64,000 nt of DNA from Aliamphritea ceti (GCF_024347215.1 NZ_AP025282.1:5084001-5148000); one strand, 5' to 3'. Shown: positions 27,608-36,998, numbered from the stretch's first letter. Notes: generated by a model from the sequence alone, not told the origin. Numbers and translations are program-made.

Positions 27608-27662
27608 GCTTATATCCTCAAATTTTATTCTTAGAGTTAAGGTAAAGGTTTGGAAGAAAGAG

Positions 27663-28823
27663 TTATTTCAAACGGTCATTCACCAGCTGGATCCAGTACT
27701 GCGCGCCATCGCCAAGAATACGGTCATTAAAATCGTACTCTGGGTTGTGCAGCGCACAGCCACCCACTGACTCCACGCCATTGCCCATCAGCGCGTAACA
27801 GCCGGGCTTCACCCGAAGCATGCTGGAAAAATCTTCTGAAATAGTTAGGGGTAAACAATCTGTTTCTACATTCTCAGTGCCCAGAACGGTGCGGGCCGCC
27901 TGAATAGCGTACTGAGTCTGTTCAGGATTATTTACGGTGGGGTAAAAGGTATTGATCAGTTCGAATTTATAACTGGCACCTGCCGCCTGGCAGATACCGG
28001 CAACGATACGTTCCATGCTCTGTTCAATACGTTTCAAAGTATCTTCTGTAAAGCAGCGGCAATCGCCTTTAATCACCACCTGTGAAGGTATAACGTTGAC
28101 CGTGCCATTGGTCACAAACTCAGTGGCAGACACCACTGCGGTTTCTTCAATCGCACTAAGGTTACGGGACACAATCGTCTGTAAGCCCAGAATCACTTGC
28201 GAACCAACCACAATCGGATCAACTCCACGGTGTGGCATCGCCGCATGGCCACCCACACCGTCAATCACAATTTCAAAGCTGCTTTCGCTGGCCATTAACG
28301 AACCAGGACGAACGGTAAAGCTGCCTTCTGGCAAGCCCGGCATATTGTGCAGACCGTATACTTCATCAATCTGAAAGCGTTCAAACAGGCCATCATCAAT
28401 CATTGCCTGCGCACCACGGCCATGCTCTTCATCCGGCTGGAAAATAAAATGTACGGTGCCGTTAAAATTACGGTGCTCTGCCAGATAGCAGGCAGCGCCC
28501 AGCAGCATTGCCGAATGACCATCATGCCCACAGGCGTGCATCTGGCCATCATGCTGGGAACGGTGCGAGAACTGATTTTCTTCATGAATGAACAGCGCAT
28601 CCATATCCGCCCGCAGGCCAATGCTGGCGGAGCCGTCACCGCACTTCAACACACCAACAATGCCCTGTTGCCCGACATTACGGGTCACTTCAATGCCAAA
28701 CCCTGCCAGCTTTTCGGCAATGAAATCTGCGGTTAATGGCAGATCAAATCCACACTCCGGAAAGCGATGCATATGCTGACGCCATTCGGTCATCCGGGAA
28801 ATCAGGTTCTGATCTAAAGACAT
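27663..28823 (-). CDS. M20-family amidohydrolase/deacylase
   Basis: This is a cytosolic M20D metal-dependent amidohydrolase (hippuricase/IAA-amino-acid hydrolase branch) that removes acyl groups from N-acyl amino acids. The 386 residues contain the metal motif HACGHDGHSAMLLG, the catalytic PDEEHGRGAQAM, YGLHNMPGLPEGSF and the C-terminal HNPEYDFND. The dimerisation lid domain carries DGVGGHAAMPHRGVDPI. It sits between the TRAP binding protein and the EutA-like gene, so it probably deacylates an intermediate, taking the place that EutE/DoeB holds in ectoine pathways. Confidence 0.9.
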   Translation of the reverse strand: MSLDQNLISRMTEWRQHMHRFPECGFDLPLTADFIAEKLAGFGIEVTRNVGQQGIVGVLKCGDGSASIGLRADMDALFIHEENQFSHRSQHDGQMHACGHDGHSAMLLGAACYLAEHRNFNGTVHFIFQPDEEHGRGAQAMIDDGLFERFQIDEVYGLHNMPGLPEGSFTVRPGSLMASESSFEIVIDGVGGHAAMPHRGVDPIVVGSQVILGLQTIVSRNLSAIEETAVVSATEFVTNGTVNVIPSQVVIKGDCRCFTEDTLKRIEQSMERIVAGICQAAGASYKFELINTFYPTVNNPEQTQYAIQAARTVLGTENVETDCLPLTISEDFSSMLRVKPGCYALMGNGVESVGGCALHNPEYDFNDRILGDGAQYWIQLVNDRLK

Positions 28824-28884
28824 GTTAAAAACTCCAAAAACAAAAACGTATTACAGTAAAAAACTAAAGATTCTCAGCAAATTC

Positions 28885-29646
28885 TTACTTCAGATGCTCG
28901 CCCAGTAAGCGTCCAAATCCGGGGACGCCTGCGTCATAGCCAGCCAGCTTCAGACTGTGCCAGGCCAGCGCCTGATTACTGCTGACAACAGGAATACCCA
29001 ACGCCTGCTCAACGGTTTCCAACACCAGAGAAGCACGCAGTGCGGTACAGGAAATAAACATCAGATCAGCATCAGGGTCACAGTTTTCAATCGCGGCATC
29101 GGCAATATCCTGAGGTGTGATATAGGTCATCGCGGTATCGTCTTCAAAACCAAACCCTGCGATATTCAGCACGTCACAACCCTGATCACTGAAGAAGGCT
29201 GCAACTTCAGCATTTACCGCTTCGGTATAGGGAGTGAGAATAGAAATGCGTTTAGCAGAAAAGCATTCGAAAGCCGCCAGCGCGGCAGTAACCGGATTGG
29301 TCACCGGCACACCCGGACGGGTTTCATGTATTAGCTGAGTAATTTTGTCGACCCCGATAGCAACCGTACCGGAGGTGCAGGCATAGATAATGGCATCCAG
29401 CTCAGTACCCGGCAGAATCTGATCGGCTGCAGCACTGATACCTGGCGCCATAGTGCGCAAATTTTCAATCGTCAGCGGATTAACATTACGTACCCGGGTC
29501 GTAAAAAAGCCAACATCCTGCGGATACATTCGCTGTAAGTCCGCTTCAATGTTGAAGTCCGTTGCCAAAGAAATAACCCCAATGCGCCCGGCGGGCGAAA
29601 GAGTTTCCAATGGCAGACGGGGATTTACCCTGGTCGATTTAAGCAT
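28885..29646 (-). CDS. EutA/maleate isomerase-like Asp/Glu racemase-fold protein
   Basis: The 253-residue protein belongs to the Asp/Glu/hydantoin-racemase superfamily, in the branch of maleate isomerase and the ectoine-utilisation protein EutA. The two catalytic-type cysteines lie in IIYACTSGTVAIG (about residue 90) and MFISCTALRAS (about 197). GVPVTNPVTAALAAFECFSAKRISILTPYTEAVN is typical of the family. EutA takes part in hydroxyectoine use by an incompletely defined step. Here it is the first gene of the reverse-strand operon, so the pathway substrate may be an ectoine-like or dicarboxylic compound. Confidence 0.86.
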   Translation of the reverse strand: MLKSTRVNPRLPLETLSPAGRIGVISLATDFNIEADLQRMYPQDVGFFTTRVRNVNPLTIENLRTMAPGISAAADQILPGTELDAIIYACTSGTVAIGVDKITQLIHETRPGVPVTNPVTAALAAFECFSAKRISILTPYTEAVNAEVAAFFSDQGCDVLNIAGFGFEDDTAMTYITPQDIADAAIENCDPDADLMFISCTALRASLVLETVEQALGIPVVSSNQALAWHSLKLAGYDAGVPGFGRLLGEHLK

Positions 29647-29891
29647 CTTGTTACCGCAGCTTCGGATCAGACTGTTACACCTAAATCCGGGTTATTTTTA
29701 TTGTTCAGGCTATACATCCATATTACGGCTCCAGGCTGCATAATTTCCTGTAATAGCAGTATTTCAATGAGGCTTCACCGCAAAATCTTCCAAATATTGC
29801 TGAAATTCACCACTTTCCTGATTCCATAGTTTTCGCTTCCCCGCTGGAGTCTGTATCCTTAGGTAGAACGCAAAGTAAGCGGAAACACGAT

Positions 29892-30380
29892 ATGACCAAA
29901 ACAGCCCTGGCCAGCAACATAGACAGTTTCGATCGTAAAATTCTGGAGATTATTCAGATATCCAACCGCACCACTTCTGATCAGATAGCCGAACAGGTCG
30001 GCCTTTCACCTGCTGCAGTTCAAAGACGCATGAAGCGAATGCGTGAGCAAAACATCATCAAAGCAGACATTGCAGTCATTAACCCGAAGGCAGTTGGTCG
30101 CGGTGTAACACTGCTGGTTCAGGTGACTCTTGAACGGGAACGGGCTGATTTACTGGATGCATTTAAGAAAGAGATGAAGGTAAATCCTGCGGTTCAGCAG
30201 TGCTATTACGTCACTGGCAGCGCCGACTTCATATTAGTCATCACCGCCGTGGATATGGAAGATTACGAAGCCTTTACCCGGGAAGTCTTTTTCGACAACC
30301 ACAACATCCGTAACTTTCAGACCAATGTTGTGATGGATGCCGTTAAAACCGGGCTATCCGTACCAATGCTCGAAGAATAA
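29892..30380 (+). CDS. Lrp/AsnC-family transcriptional regulator
   Basis: The 162-residue protein has an N-terminal AsnC-type helix-turn-helix (TTSDQIAEQVGLSPAAVQRRMKRMREQNII) and a C-terminal RAM effector-binding domain (about 70-150; QQCYYVTGSADFILVITAVDMEDYEAF). It is divergent from the EutA-like/TRAP operon and convergent to the ammonia-lyase gene, so it most likely controls this cluster in response to an amino-acid-like ligand. Ectoine clusters carry an equivalent AsnC/DoeX gene. Confidence 0.9.
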   Translation: MTKTALASNIDSFDRKILEIIQISNRTTSDQIAEQVGLSPAAVQRRMKRMREQNIIKADIAVINPKAVGRGVTLLVQVTLERERADLLDAFKKEMKVNPAVQQCYYVTGSADFILVITAVDMEDYEAFTREVFFDNHNIRNFQTNVVMDAVKTGLSVPMLEE

Positions 30381-30398
30381 GCCGTTTAAGACACATAA

Positions 30399-30432
30399 AA
30401 AAGCCCGGATACCTAAGGTATCCGGGCTTTTG
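30399..30432. terminator. Bidirectional terminator after the Lrp gene
   Basis: A 15-base perfect inverted repeat (30399-30413 with 30417-30431) carries A and T tails. It lies between the convergent Lrp-family and ammonia-lyase genes. Confidence 0.93.
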
Positions 30433-30490
30433 AGTGCTTCATAAGGCAAGCTGATAAAAGACTTCTACTGCCTTCCAGCCTGCTAAAAAC

Positions 30491-31681
30491 TTAGCCTACT
30501 AACTGCTGATACAACTCTGGATCTGTCGCACCTTCAGTACCGATCACCAGTACCTTACTCTGTGCATTCAGCCCTGTTGCCTCAGCCATATCTGCCTGCT
30601 GACGTGCAATAATTGCTGTCGCCAAACCTGGTACCGCAGACTCACCCGCTTCAATTGCCGGATCAGTCTCATAGCCTTTTGCCAGCATACGCATAGTTTC
30701 TGCAACGGCTTCTTCACTCAGTGTCATGAAGTCATCAGCACCGTTACACAGAATCTGCCAACCCAGTGCAGACACTTCACCGCAAGCCAGACCGGCCATC
30801 AACGTATCCAGATCACCATCAACCACAACTGGCTCACCTGCTTCTGCACTCAGCTGCAAACAATTAGCCTGCTCTGGCTCAACAATGATGAAACGTGGAC
30901 GACGCTCGCCCCACAAATCCCAGAAATAACCAGCAACAGCTGACGCCAGACCACCTACACCACCCTGTACAAATACATGGGTAGGAATATCACCCTTCAG
31001 CTGCTCAACGATTTCAGACAGCATCACTGTATAGCCCAGTGCTACGTCCTTAGGAATTTCCATGTAGCCTTCATAGCTAGTATCAGACACGATAATCCGG
31101 TCATTCGCTTTAGCATCGCTGTCAGCCTGACGTACAGACTCATCATAGTTACCGGTAATACGGATCACTTCAGCACCGAATGCTTCCATTGCCTGTTTAC
31201 GGCCTTCAGATACATCGCGGTGAATGTAAATCACACAACCACAACCAAACATCTGCGAACCCCAGGCAACTGAACGCCCGTGGTTACCGTCTGTTGCGCA
31301 GCTCACAACAATTTCTGCCAACTCTTCTTTTAAGTGGCCACCCAGCAAATCACTGATGCTTGGGCGTTTGCCTAAGCGTGCTTCCAGTACGTTCTGTAAC
31401 TGACGGGCAACCGCATAAGCACCGCCCAACGCTTTGAAGCTTTTCAAACCAAAACGCTGTGACTCATCTTTATACCAGACAGACTCAACACCGATAGCCG
31501 CGGCCATAGCACTCAGAGAATGCAGTGGCGTTTCTGCATAAGCAGGCCAGGTTTTAATGTCTGCAATTGCTTCTTCAGCGCGGGCAACGCTGATCACATC
31601 GCGCTGCTCTGCAGAATAAACGTTTTCGCTGCTGGCGGCCGGGTTAGCAAAATGGCTCAGGGTACCGTTGAGTTGTAACAT
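30491..31681 (-). CDS. Diaminopropionate ammonia-lyase-like PLP enzyme
   Basis: This is a fold-type II PLP enzyme of 396 residues that resembles YgeX/DpaL, which converts 2,3-diaminopropionate to pyruvate and two ammonia. Matching features are WYKDESQRFGLKSFKALGGAYAVA (with the PLP lysine in SFKALGG), CATDGNHGRSVAWGSQMFG, VFVQGGVGGLASAVAGY and MAGLACGEVSALGWQIL. It lacks the C-terminal ACT domain of threonine deaminase. It is on the same strand as the TRAP operon but separated from it by the Lrp gene, with its own promoter region. Related lyases acting on other 2-amino-3-substituted acids cannot be excluded. Confidence 0.85.
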   Translation of the reverse strand: MLQLNGTLSHFANPAASSENVYSAEQRDVISVARAEEAIADIKTWPAYAETPLHSLSAMAAAIGVESVWYKDESQRFGLKSFKALGGAYAVARQLQNVLEARLGKRPSISDLLGGHLKEELAEIVVSCATDGNHGRSVAWGSQMFGCGCVIYIHRDVSEGRKQAMEAFGAEVIRITGNYDESVRQADSDAKANDRIIVSDTSYEGYMEIPKDVALGYTVMLSEIVEQLKGDIPTHVFVQGGVGGLASAVAGYFWDLWGERRPRFIIVEPEQANCLQLSAEAGEPVVVDGDLDTLMAGLACGEVSALGWQILCNGADDFMTLSEEAVAETMRMLAKGYETDPAIEAGESAVPGLATAIIARQQADMAEATGLNAQSKVLVIGTEGATDPELYQQLVG

Positions 31682-32002
31682 AATCGTCGCTGCCTTTTTG
31701 TTGCAGTAGCTTCCTGAATGACACAGCCAATAGCATTATATTCAGGACGTCACTGCTGATCTTATATTTACCGGTTGTACCGGATGACAAATTCACCCGC
31801 TCACCAAATCCAATTTATGTAAAAACCGGTACGGGGAAATGATTATGAAAAGTTTACGGAACAACAGTGCGGAGATTCCTATCATTTAATCCACAAAGAG
31901 AAGGATTTCAGCGCAATACTTAGATTAGTGAGGTGAAACCTCATTAAGACAGAAAAGGCTACCGGTACTACAGAAACACCGGCAGCGAGTGGAAAAAGTC
32001 AT
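31682..32002. other. Intergenic stretch with no clear feature
   Basis: These 321 bases lie upstream of the ammonia-lyase gene and downstream of the AraC-type gene (both reverse strand). I see no gene and no strong terminator. The lyase promoter should lie near 31690-31760. Confidence 0.5.
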
Positions 32003-32881
32003 TTATGCTGGCTGTAAGGGTACAAAAATATCCGTTAACAACTCTGTAGGAGCAACATCCCGGGGGTTATTCAGATACTCTTCAAAGCATGGCTGATCCG
32101 CCGGTAAGCGACCTGACTGGGGTAGCCAGACGCCATATAACCACTGATATGCACTGGCCATATTCGAATAAGGCCCTTTATGACGCAGTACCGCATAGTC
32201 GCCGGCAACCAGAGTCTGACGGGAGAAGCCTGCCGGCAACGCCACATCTTCCAAGCCACTCAGGCAAGCCATAGAACGTAAATCCGCTTCGTTCACACTG
32301 GAAGGATCATCAAAGTAAATCCCCAGCATCCGTACCGGCATCCGCTCAGCATGTTGCATAAAAAACCAGCCAAACAGCTTCTCAAAGGCGTTACCTATAT
32401 TCATATACGATCCGTGATGTTGCAGACCCGTGAGTACAACTGTTGGCTGTTGAGTAATAGTTACATCGTGCATATTCATTGTATCGGTCTCCATTACGAT
32501 ACCTGCCACAGCCTGTGAAGCCGCAGCAAAAGCCGTATGGCTGCCGTCCTGCCGGTAACGGGCCGGAGGCATACCATACACCTCGCTGAAAGCACGATTA
32601 AATGAAGATAAGCCCGCATAACCTGAGCCAGCAACTATCTGTTCCATCGTTTGATCAGAATTTACCAGCTCGCCCGCAGCCCGGTGCAAACGTAACCGTT
32701 TCACCGTAACAGCCATGGTTTCGCCATACACACTCTGATACAGCCGATGCCAGTGATACGGCGACAAACAGGCAACATCTGCCAACTGATATAAATCCAG
32801 CGGCTCATCTAAATGCGCATAAATATAGTCAAACACTTTGGCAAAGCGTTGTTGATACAGCTCATCCCGGCGTTGGTTCAT
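32003..32881 (-). CDS. AraC-family regulator with GyrI-like effector domain
   Basis: The protein has 292 residues. The N-terminal AraC double helix-turn-helix (1-115; LDLYQLADVACLSPYHWHRLYQSVYGETM and SGYAGLSSFNRAFSEVYGMPPARYR) is followed by a GyrI-like/SOUL-type small-molecule domain (about 140-290), the Rob/SbmC layout seen in drug- and stress-responsive regulators. It is followed upstream by an MFS transporter gene on the same strand 157 bases away, a plausible target. The ligand is unknown. Confidence 0.88.
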   Translation of the reverse strand: MNQRRDELYQQRFAKVFDYIYAHLDEPLDLYQLADVACLSPYHWHRLYQSVYGETMAVTVKRLRLHRAAGELVNSDQTMEQIVAGSGYAGLSSFNRAFSEVYGMPPARYRQDGSHTAFAAASQAVAGIVMETDTMNMHDVTITQQPTVVLTGLQHHGSYMNIGNAFEKLFGWFFMQHAERMPVRMLGIYFDDPSSVNEADLRSMACLSGLEDVALPAGFSRQTLVAGDYAVLRHKGPYSNMASAYQWLYGVWLPQSGRLPADQPCFEEYLNNPRDVAPTELLTDIFVPLQPA

Positions 32882-33038
32882 CTACGCATATCCTCATTAA
32901 CCGCTGGCTGCAGGATGCAGCTTTAACTGTCTTTCAGCGACCGGCTCAATCTAGCACCACCCGGTTTTGCAATTCTTGCGGTTTTAGCACAACAGGACGA
33001 ATCAATGCGCATCTATAGAAAAAAATAAAAGCACAAAG

Positions 33039-34370
33039 CTACTCAAAACGGTCCGGGGGTGTTGGTTTTACCCCCGCAGACGTATCTTCTTCAGATTCTG
33101 CGACGAGATCTTCAGCGGCTATTTCAACCGGCTGAGACTCAGCCTGTACCGCCCGATAAAGCTCACCGGAGGTATAGTAAGATCCAGGGCGTGGAACAAA
33201 CTGTGGCTTGGCACGTTTACGCTGATAATGCTGTGCAGATACTCTGCCCAGGGTAAACAAAGACAGCAAACCCGCAGCAATTGCCATAAAGATAAACAGG
33301 CCCTGAGGCCCAAACCAGCTGATGCCATTACTGCTTAACAACGGACCTGCAATCGCGCCTATGCTGTACCCCACCATCAGAGCACCGGCTGTTTGCATAC
33401 GCCTTTCAGGCTTGGCCCAGTCATTCGCGTGTGCCGCCGCCAGTGAGTAAATCGTAAACGCCAAGCTGCCATATAAAAAGCTGCTCGCCAGCAATAGCTC
33501 CGGCCGCAGGTAAAACTGTACCTGCGCAGCAATGGCCCCGCAGATCAGTACCACCAGCCCGGCAACAACAGCTATTACTTTGCGCCGCTCAATACGGTCA
33601 GAGAGTTTCCCGATTGGCGTCTGCAGCACCAGGCCCCCACAAATCCCTAACGCCATAAACCAGGAGATTTGCTGCGAGCTTAAGTCAACCTGTAAGGCAA
33701 ACAAAGGCCCCATGGTATTAAACGAGGCACTAAGAAATCCGGCACAGGCAGCCCCCAAAAAACCTACAGGGGTAGTACGCAAAGTCGGCATGATTTTCAG
33801 TGGTTCAGGGGGATCCGGCTGAGGTTCCGCAGTGCGGGTCAGCGCTACAGGCACCAAACAAAACGAAAAACAAATTGAAGCCATCACAAACAGCTGATAA
33901 CCACTGGGATCCTGTAATAGCAAAAATAGCTGAGCACCGCCGGCTCCCAGATAGTTAACGATCATGTAGATCGCCAGTAAGCCACCCCGGTGCTGATTGC
34001 TGACACCGGCATTTAGCCAGCTTTCGGTGACCATCAGTAAGCCGGCCATCGCAAAGCCTGATACGAGTCGTAAACCGAACCAGAATACCGGATCGGTCCA
34101 GAGCATGTGCGCCAGCGGAATAATAGAAATGATGGAAGCAAATACACTGAAGGTACGAATATACCCCACCCGGTCAACCAGATAACCGGTATACCGCGCA
34201 CCAAAGAACAGCCCGACAAAGTAGCCACTCATGATGATACCGGTCAGCTCGGTGGAAAAACCTTCCAGATTACTACGCAAGCTCAGCAGCGTCATGAACA
34301 AACCGTTGCCAATCAGCAAGCAGCCGTGACTCAACAGTAATGCAGAAACCCGCTTCAGTAACTCGCCCAT
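33039..34370 (-). CDS. MFS transporter (YcaD-like)
   Basis: This is a 443-residue major facilitator with 12 predicted membrane helices. The N-terminal half has FFGARYTGYLVDRVGYIRTF (the A-like motif between helices two and three) and the central loop is short. The second-half motif is GGLVLQTPIGKLSDRIERRKV. The layout matches the YcaD/TsgA-type putative exporters. The C-terminus has a soluble acidic tail (QPVEIAAEDLVAESEEDTSAG). The substrate is unknown. An AraC/GyrI regulator gene follows it on the same strand. Confidence 0.85.
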   Translation of the reverse strand: MGELLKRVSALLLSHGCLLIGNGLFMTLLSLRSNLEGFSTELTGIIMSGYFVGLFFGARYTGYLVDRVGYIRTFSVFASIISIIPLAHMLWTDPVFWFGLRLVSGFAMAGLLMVTESWLNAGVSNQHRGGLLAIYMIVNYLGAGGAQLFLLLQDPSGYQLFVMASICFSFCLVPVALTRTAEPQPDPPEPLKIMPTLRTTPVGFLGAACAGFLSASFNTMGPLFALQVDLSSQQISWFMALGICGGLVLQTPIGKLSDRIERRKVIAVVAGLVVLICGAIAAQVQFYLRPELLLASSFLYGSLAFTIYSLAAAHANDWAKPERRMQTAGALMVGYSIGAIAGPLLSSNGISWFGPQGLFIFMAIAAGLLSLFTLGRVSAQHYQRKRAKPQFVPRPGSYYTSGELYRAVQAESQPVEIAAEDLVAESEEDTSAGVKPTPPDRFE

Positions 34371-34593
34371 GATGGCCTCAGTTTTGTCGGTGCAAAATCA
34401 TCCTTTGACCGGGCTATTCTGGCTCAGCCATTCTGGTTTAACCAGTACTTTTTAATAAGATGCTTGCCTTTCCGGGCCGGTCTTTTCGCGGCTATCTACT
34501 CCCCTTCATAGACATTCTGAAACAGCATTAACGAGAGACAAAAGCCGCCCGTTAGCGACACTTATCAGCAGTTCGCTATAGACGGCTTACTCT

Positions 34594-34911
34594 TCAGAAA
34601 ACTAAGGGTATTGCCTGCTGTTCGGCACTCAGTGTAAAGCCTGCACAGGCTTCATCGTGGGGAATAATCTGTACCAGTTCAGCCTTATGTAAACCTGCTT
34701 TACGACAAATATCATAGGCCTGAGTAATGTTTTTACAGGTCAGTGCGTCACCATGAGAGTTCTCCAGCAAACCTTTCATAGGTACGTGATTATCATCACC
34801 GGGATATTCATACTGACACTCAATTACCATAGGGCTGCAACCGGACTCAATAAACCTCAGATTAGTAATAGCACCGGCATGCGCCAGACGGGTAAATTCG
34901 GATAATTGCAT
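34594..34911 (-). CDS. Small hypothetical protein, possibly DUF6482-like
   Basis: This 105-residue cytosolic protein begins MQLSEFTRLAHAGAITNLRFIESGC and has two more cysteines. The start recalls DUF6482-type small proteins, but I cannot confirm that. An AGGAGGC-type ribosome site precedes the ATG on the reverse strand, which supports it as real. It lies 50 bases after the Crp/Fnr regulator gene on the same strand and may share its transcript. Confidence 0.65.
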   Translation of the reverse strand: MQLSEFTRLAHAGAITNLRFIESGCSPMVIECQYEYPGDDNHVPMKGLLENSHGDALTCKNITQAYDICRKAGLHKAELVQIIPHDEACAGFTLSAEQQAIPLVF

Positions 34912-34961
34912 AATAGCCTCCTTTTGACAGTGTCTACGTTGGAGGCAAGTTGCCGGATCAG

Positions 34962-35657
34962 TCAGCGCAAATCTTTACAGGCAATCTGCTGTAATGCATC
35001 ACGGTTCATGATTTCAAAGACCCCGGCATGCTGCTCAACCAGACTGTCATCTTCCAGCTCACCAAGGGCGATACTCGCCGTTGGCCGGGACATACCTGTC
35101 AGTTTAGCTAAATCTGCGTGGGTCAGCTTCAGCAAATTTACCGCTGCAGCATTGCTCGCTGCCGCGGCACGGTTTTTATCATCCAGCTCTAATAATTTAC
35201 GTGCCAGACGGCTGCGGGCATCTTTAAAGACTAAATCTTCAATACTAAATCTGGCCCGGTCTGAGCGCTTTTCAACCTGCTGACTAACTTCCAGGCTGAA
35301 TTCGCCGGAACGGTGCATCACTTCCAGAAAGACATCTCTGGATACTTTCAGAACTAACCCGGCCTCAACTACTTCCGCAAAGCTACGCCGCTGACGTTCT
35401 CCCAGCACTGCCAACTCGCCAAAGATCTCCCCCGGCTTAATAAAACCAAAGGTAAACTCGCCGCCATTCGAAGAGGTTCTGAAAATTCTCACCAGCCCCT
35501 GCTCAAGCAAATACACAGCGTCCGCTTCCAGGTTCGGTGTGAATACCATCTCTCGCGGGGAAAATTCCAACACTCTTGATGCACAACGCAAGGCTTCCTG
35601 ATCCTCTGCCGATAAACGGTCCAGCCAGTTGAGTGATTCCAGATGCCAGTGACTCAA
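34962..35657 (-). CDS. Crp/Fnr-family transcriptional regulator
   Basis: The protein has 231 residues: a cyclic-nucleotide-type sensing barrel (1-125; AVYLLEQGLVRIFRTSSNGGEFTFGFIKPGEIFGELAVLGERQR), a long dimer helix and a winged helix-turn-helix (about 170-225; LTHADLAKLTGMSRPTASIALGELEDD). The phosphate-cassette region has GELAVL and RRSFAEVVEA, but not the exact cAMP-binding arginine/serine layout of CRP. It lacks the N-terminal iron-sulfur cysteines of FNR. The signal is unknown. Confidence 0.88.
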   Translation of the reverse strand: MSHWHLESLNWLDRLSAEDQEALRCASRVLEFSPREMVFTPNLEADAVYLLEQGLVRIFRTSSNGGEFTFGFIKPGEIFGELAVLGERQRRSFAEVVEAGLVLKVSRDVFLEVMHRSGEFSLEVSQQVEKRSDRARFSIEDLVFKDARSRLARKLLELDDKNRAAAASNAAAVNLLKLTHADLAKLTGMSRPTASIALGELEDDSLVEQHAGVFEIMNRDALQQIACKDLR

Positions 35658-35790
35658 TTTATTTCTCCGTGTTAGCTATCTAACAGATTGCTGAATAACG
35701 CCAGCCTAGGATAGCGCCTCAGGCATCAGAATGTGAATACAAACTGATGCTATCCAATGTAAAACGCTATATGGAATGAGTGAGATTGTG

Positions 35791-36111
35791 ATGAACCTGA
35801 AAAGTTTTGCTGCCCCACTGACTGCTGTTTTGCTCAGCACCGGTGCAACTGTAGTAATGGCCGGCGAAGAAGAAACCGTAAGTATTGTTGATACTTATAC
35901 CTGTGAACAACTGGTTGACCTGGAATATGAAAATGTTCCAACTGCCGTTTACTACATAGAAGGCTTCTCCGATTCCGGCGATGTGCCGGTTGAAGAAATA
36001 ACCGAAGAAGACTTTACCTCTGTACCTGTCGAGCAAGTCTACAACTACTGCTACGCAAATCCGACGATTGTTGTCAGCGATGTCATCGACCAGTTTGACG
36101 ACGAAGCTTAA
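35791..36111 (+). CDS. HdeA-like periplasmic protein
   Basis: This is a secreted protein of about 106 residues (signal peptide to about residue 24, ...TVVMAGEE). It has the HdeA family core: TYTCEQLVDLEYENVPTAVYYIEGFS and a second cysteine in YNYCYANP, giving the single disulfide of HdeA. HdeA is an acid-activated periplasmic chaperone. This version is strikingly acidic, with almost no basic residues, unlike the E. coli protein. The start could also be 15 bases upstream; the internal ATG is favoured because the signal peptide then begins MNLKSFAAP. Confidence 0.82.
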   Translation: MNLKSFAAPLTAVLLSTGATVVMAGEEETVSIVDTYTCEQLVDLEYENVPTAVYYIEGFSDSGDVPVEEITEEDFTSVPVEQVYNYCYANPTIVVSDVIDQFDDEA

Positions 36112-36234
36112 TCAACAAAACGTCTAACCCCGTTTGCCTGTCAGGCGCGATCCCCGGATACAGGGGAATTCGTATCCGGAACCTCTTCACCCCGAGTGCG
36201 TTCTGACAGGCACCTAGCTATTAAAAGGTATTCC

Positions 36235-36990
36235 ATGACAGCTTTCAGAAAATCCCTGCAAATATGCAGTATCAGTCTTTGTAGTGCAGGCCTGTTAAGC
36301 ACGCCTGTCCTGGCCAGTGAGGCTGTACAGTGGGATTATGGTAAAGAACGCGGACCAGACCAGTGGGCAGTGTTGGACAACGCTTATCAAGCCTGTGGCA
36401 ATGGTAAAAATCAGTCACCGGTTAATCTGCAAAACAGTTTAGAAACTGATCTCCCTGCACTTACATTCAACTATCAGCCAGGTGCAGAGAAAGTCTTCAA
36501 CAACGGTCATACCGTCGAAGCTGATTACATGCCCGGCAGCCAGTTAACCTTGAACGGTAATAGCTATACACTGCGCCAGTTCCACTTTCACAGTCCCAGT
36601 GAGAACACGCTTAACGGTCAGGACTTCCCAATGGAAGCCCACCTGGTACACAGCGATAAAAACGGCAATCTGGCAGTTGTCGCGGTAATGTTTGAAGTCG
36701 GCGCAACCAATCCAGTCTTATCACAAATTTGGCAACAGCCACTCACCGCCGGTGAAATCAGTGAAATGGAAGCCGCGGTTAATGCCACAGGTTTGCTACC
36801 GGCACCAAAGGATTACTTCCGCTACAACGGCTCCCTTACCACGCCCCCCTGTACTGAAGGTGTCCGCTGGTTGGTAATGAAACAACCTATGACACTGTCT
36901 CAGCAACAACTGAGCAGTTTTCAGGGCATGCTAAGTGGACCTAACAATCGTCCAGTTCAGCCGCTAAACGCCCGTCAGATTCTCAAATAA
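36235..36990 (+). CDS. Alpha-type carbonic anhydrase, exported
   Basis: This periplasmic zinc enzyme interconverts CO2 and bicarbonate. From the ATG at 36235 (AAAAGGTATTCC upstream) the product is 251 residues with a signal peptide ending ...TPVLASEA. The zinc ligands are the two histidines of QFHFHSPSENT and the histidine of MEAHLVHSD. QSPVNLQ near the start and SLTTPPCTEGVRW near the C-terminus are diagnostic. A cysteine in AYQACGNGKNQSP and one in PPCTEG likely form the family disulfide. It sits between the HdeA-like gene and crcB. Confidence 0.94.
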   Translation: MTAFRKSLQICSISLCSAGLLSTPVLASEAVQWDYGKERGPDQWAVLDNAYQACGNGKNQSPVNLQNSLETDLPALTFNYQPGAEKVFNNGHTVEADYMPGSQLTLNGNSYTLRQFHFHSPSENTLNGQDFPMEAHLVHSDKNGNLAVVAVMFEVGATNPVLSQIWQQPLTAGEISEMEAAVNATGLLPAPKDYFRYNGSLTTPPCTEGVRWLVMKQPMTLSQQQLSSFQGMLSGPNNRPVQPLNARQILK

Positions 36991-36998
36991 CTACACCC

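Noticed and set aside
30491..31681. Threonine deaminase (IlvA) for the PLP enzyme
   Set aside because: No C-terminal ACT domain, and motifs around the PLP lysine and TDGNHGR match diaminopropionate ammonia-lyase better.
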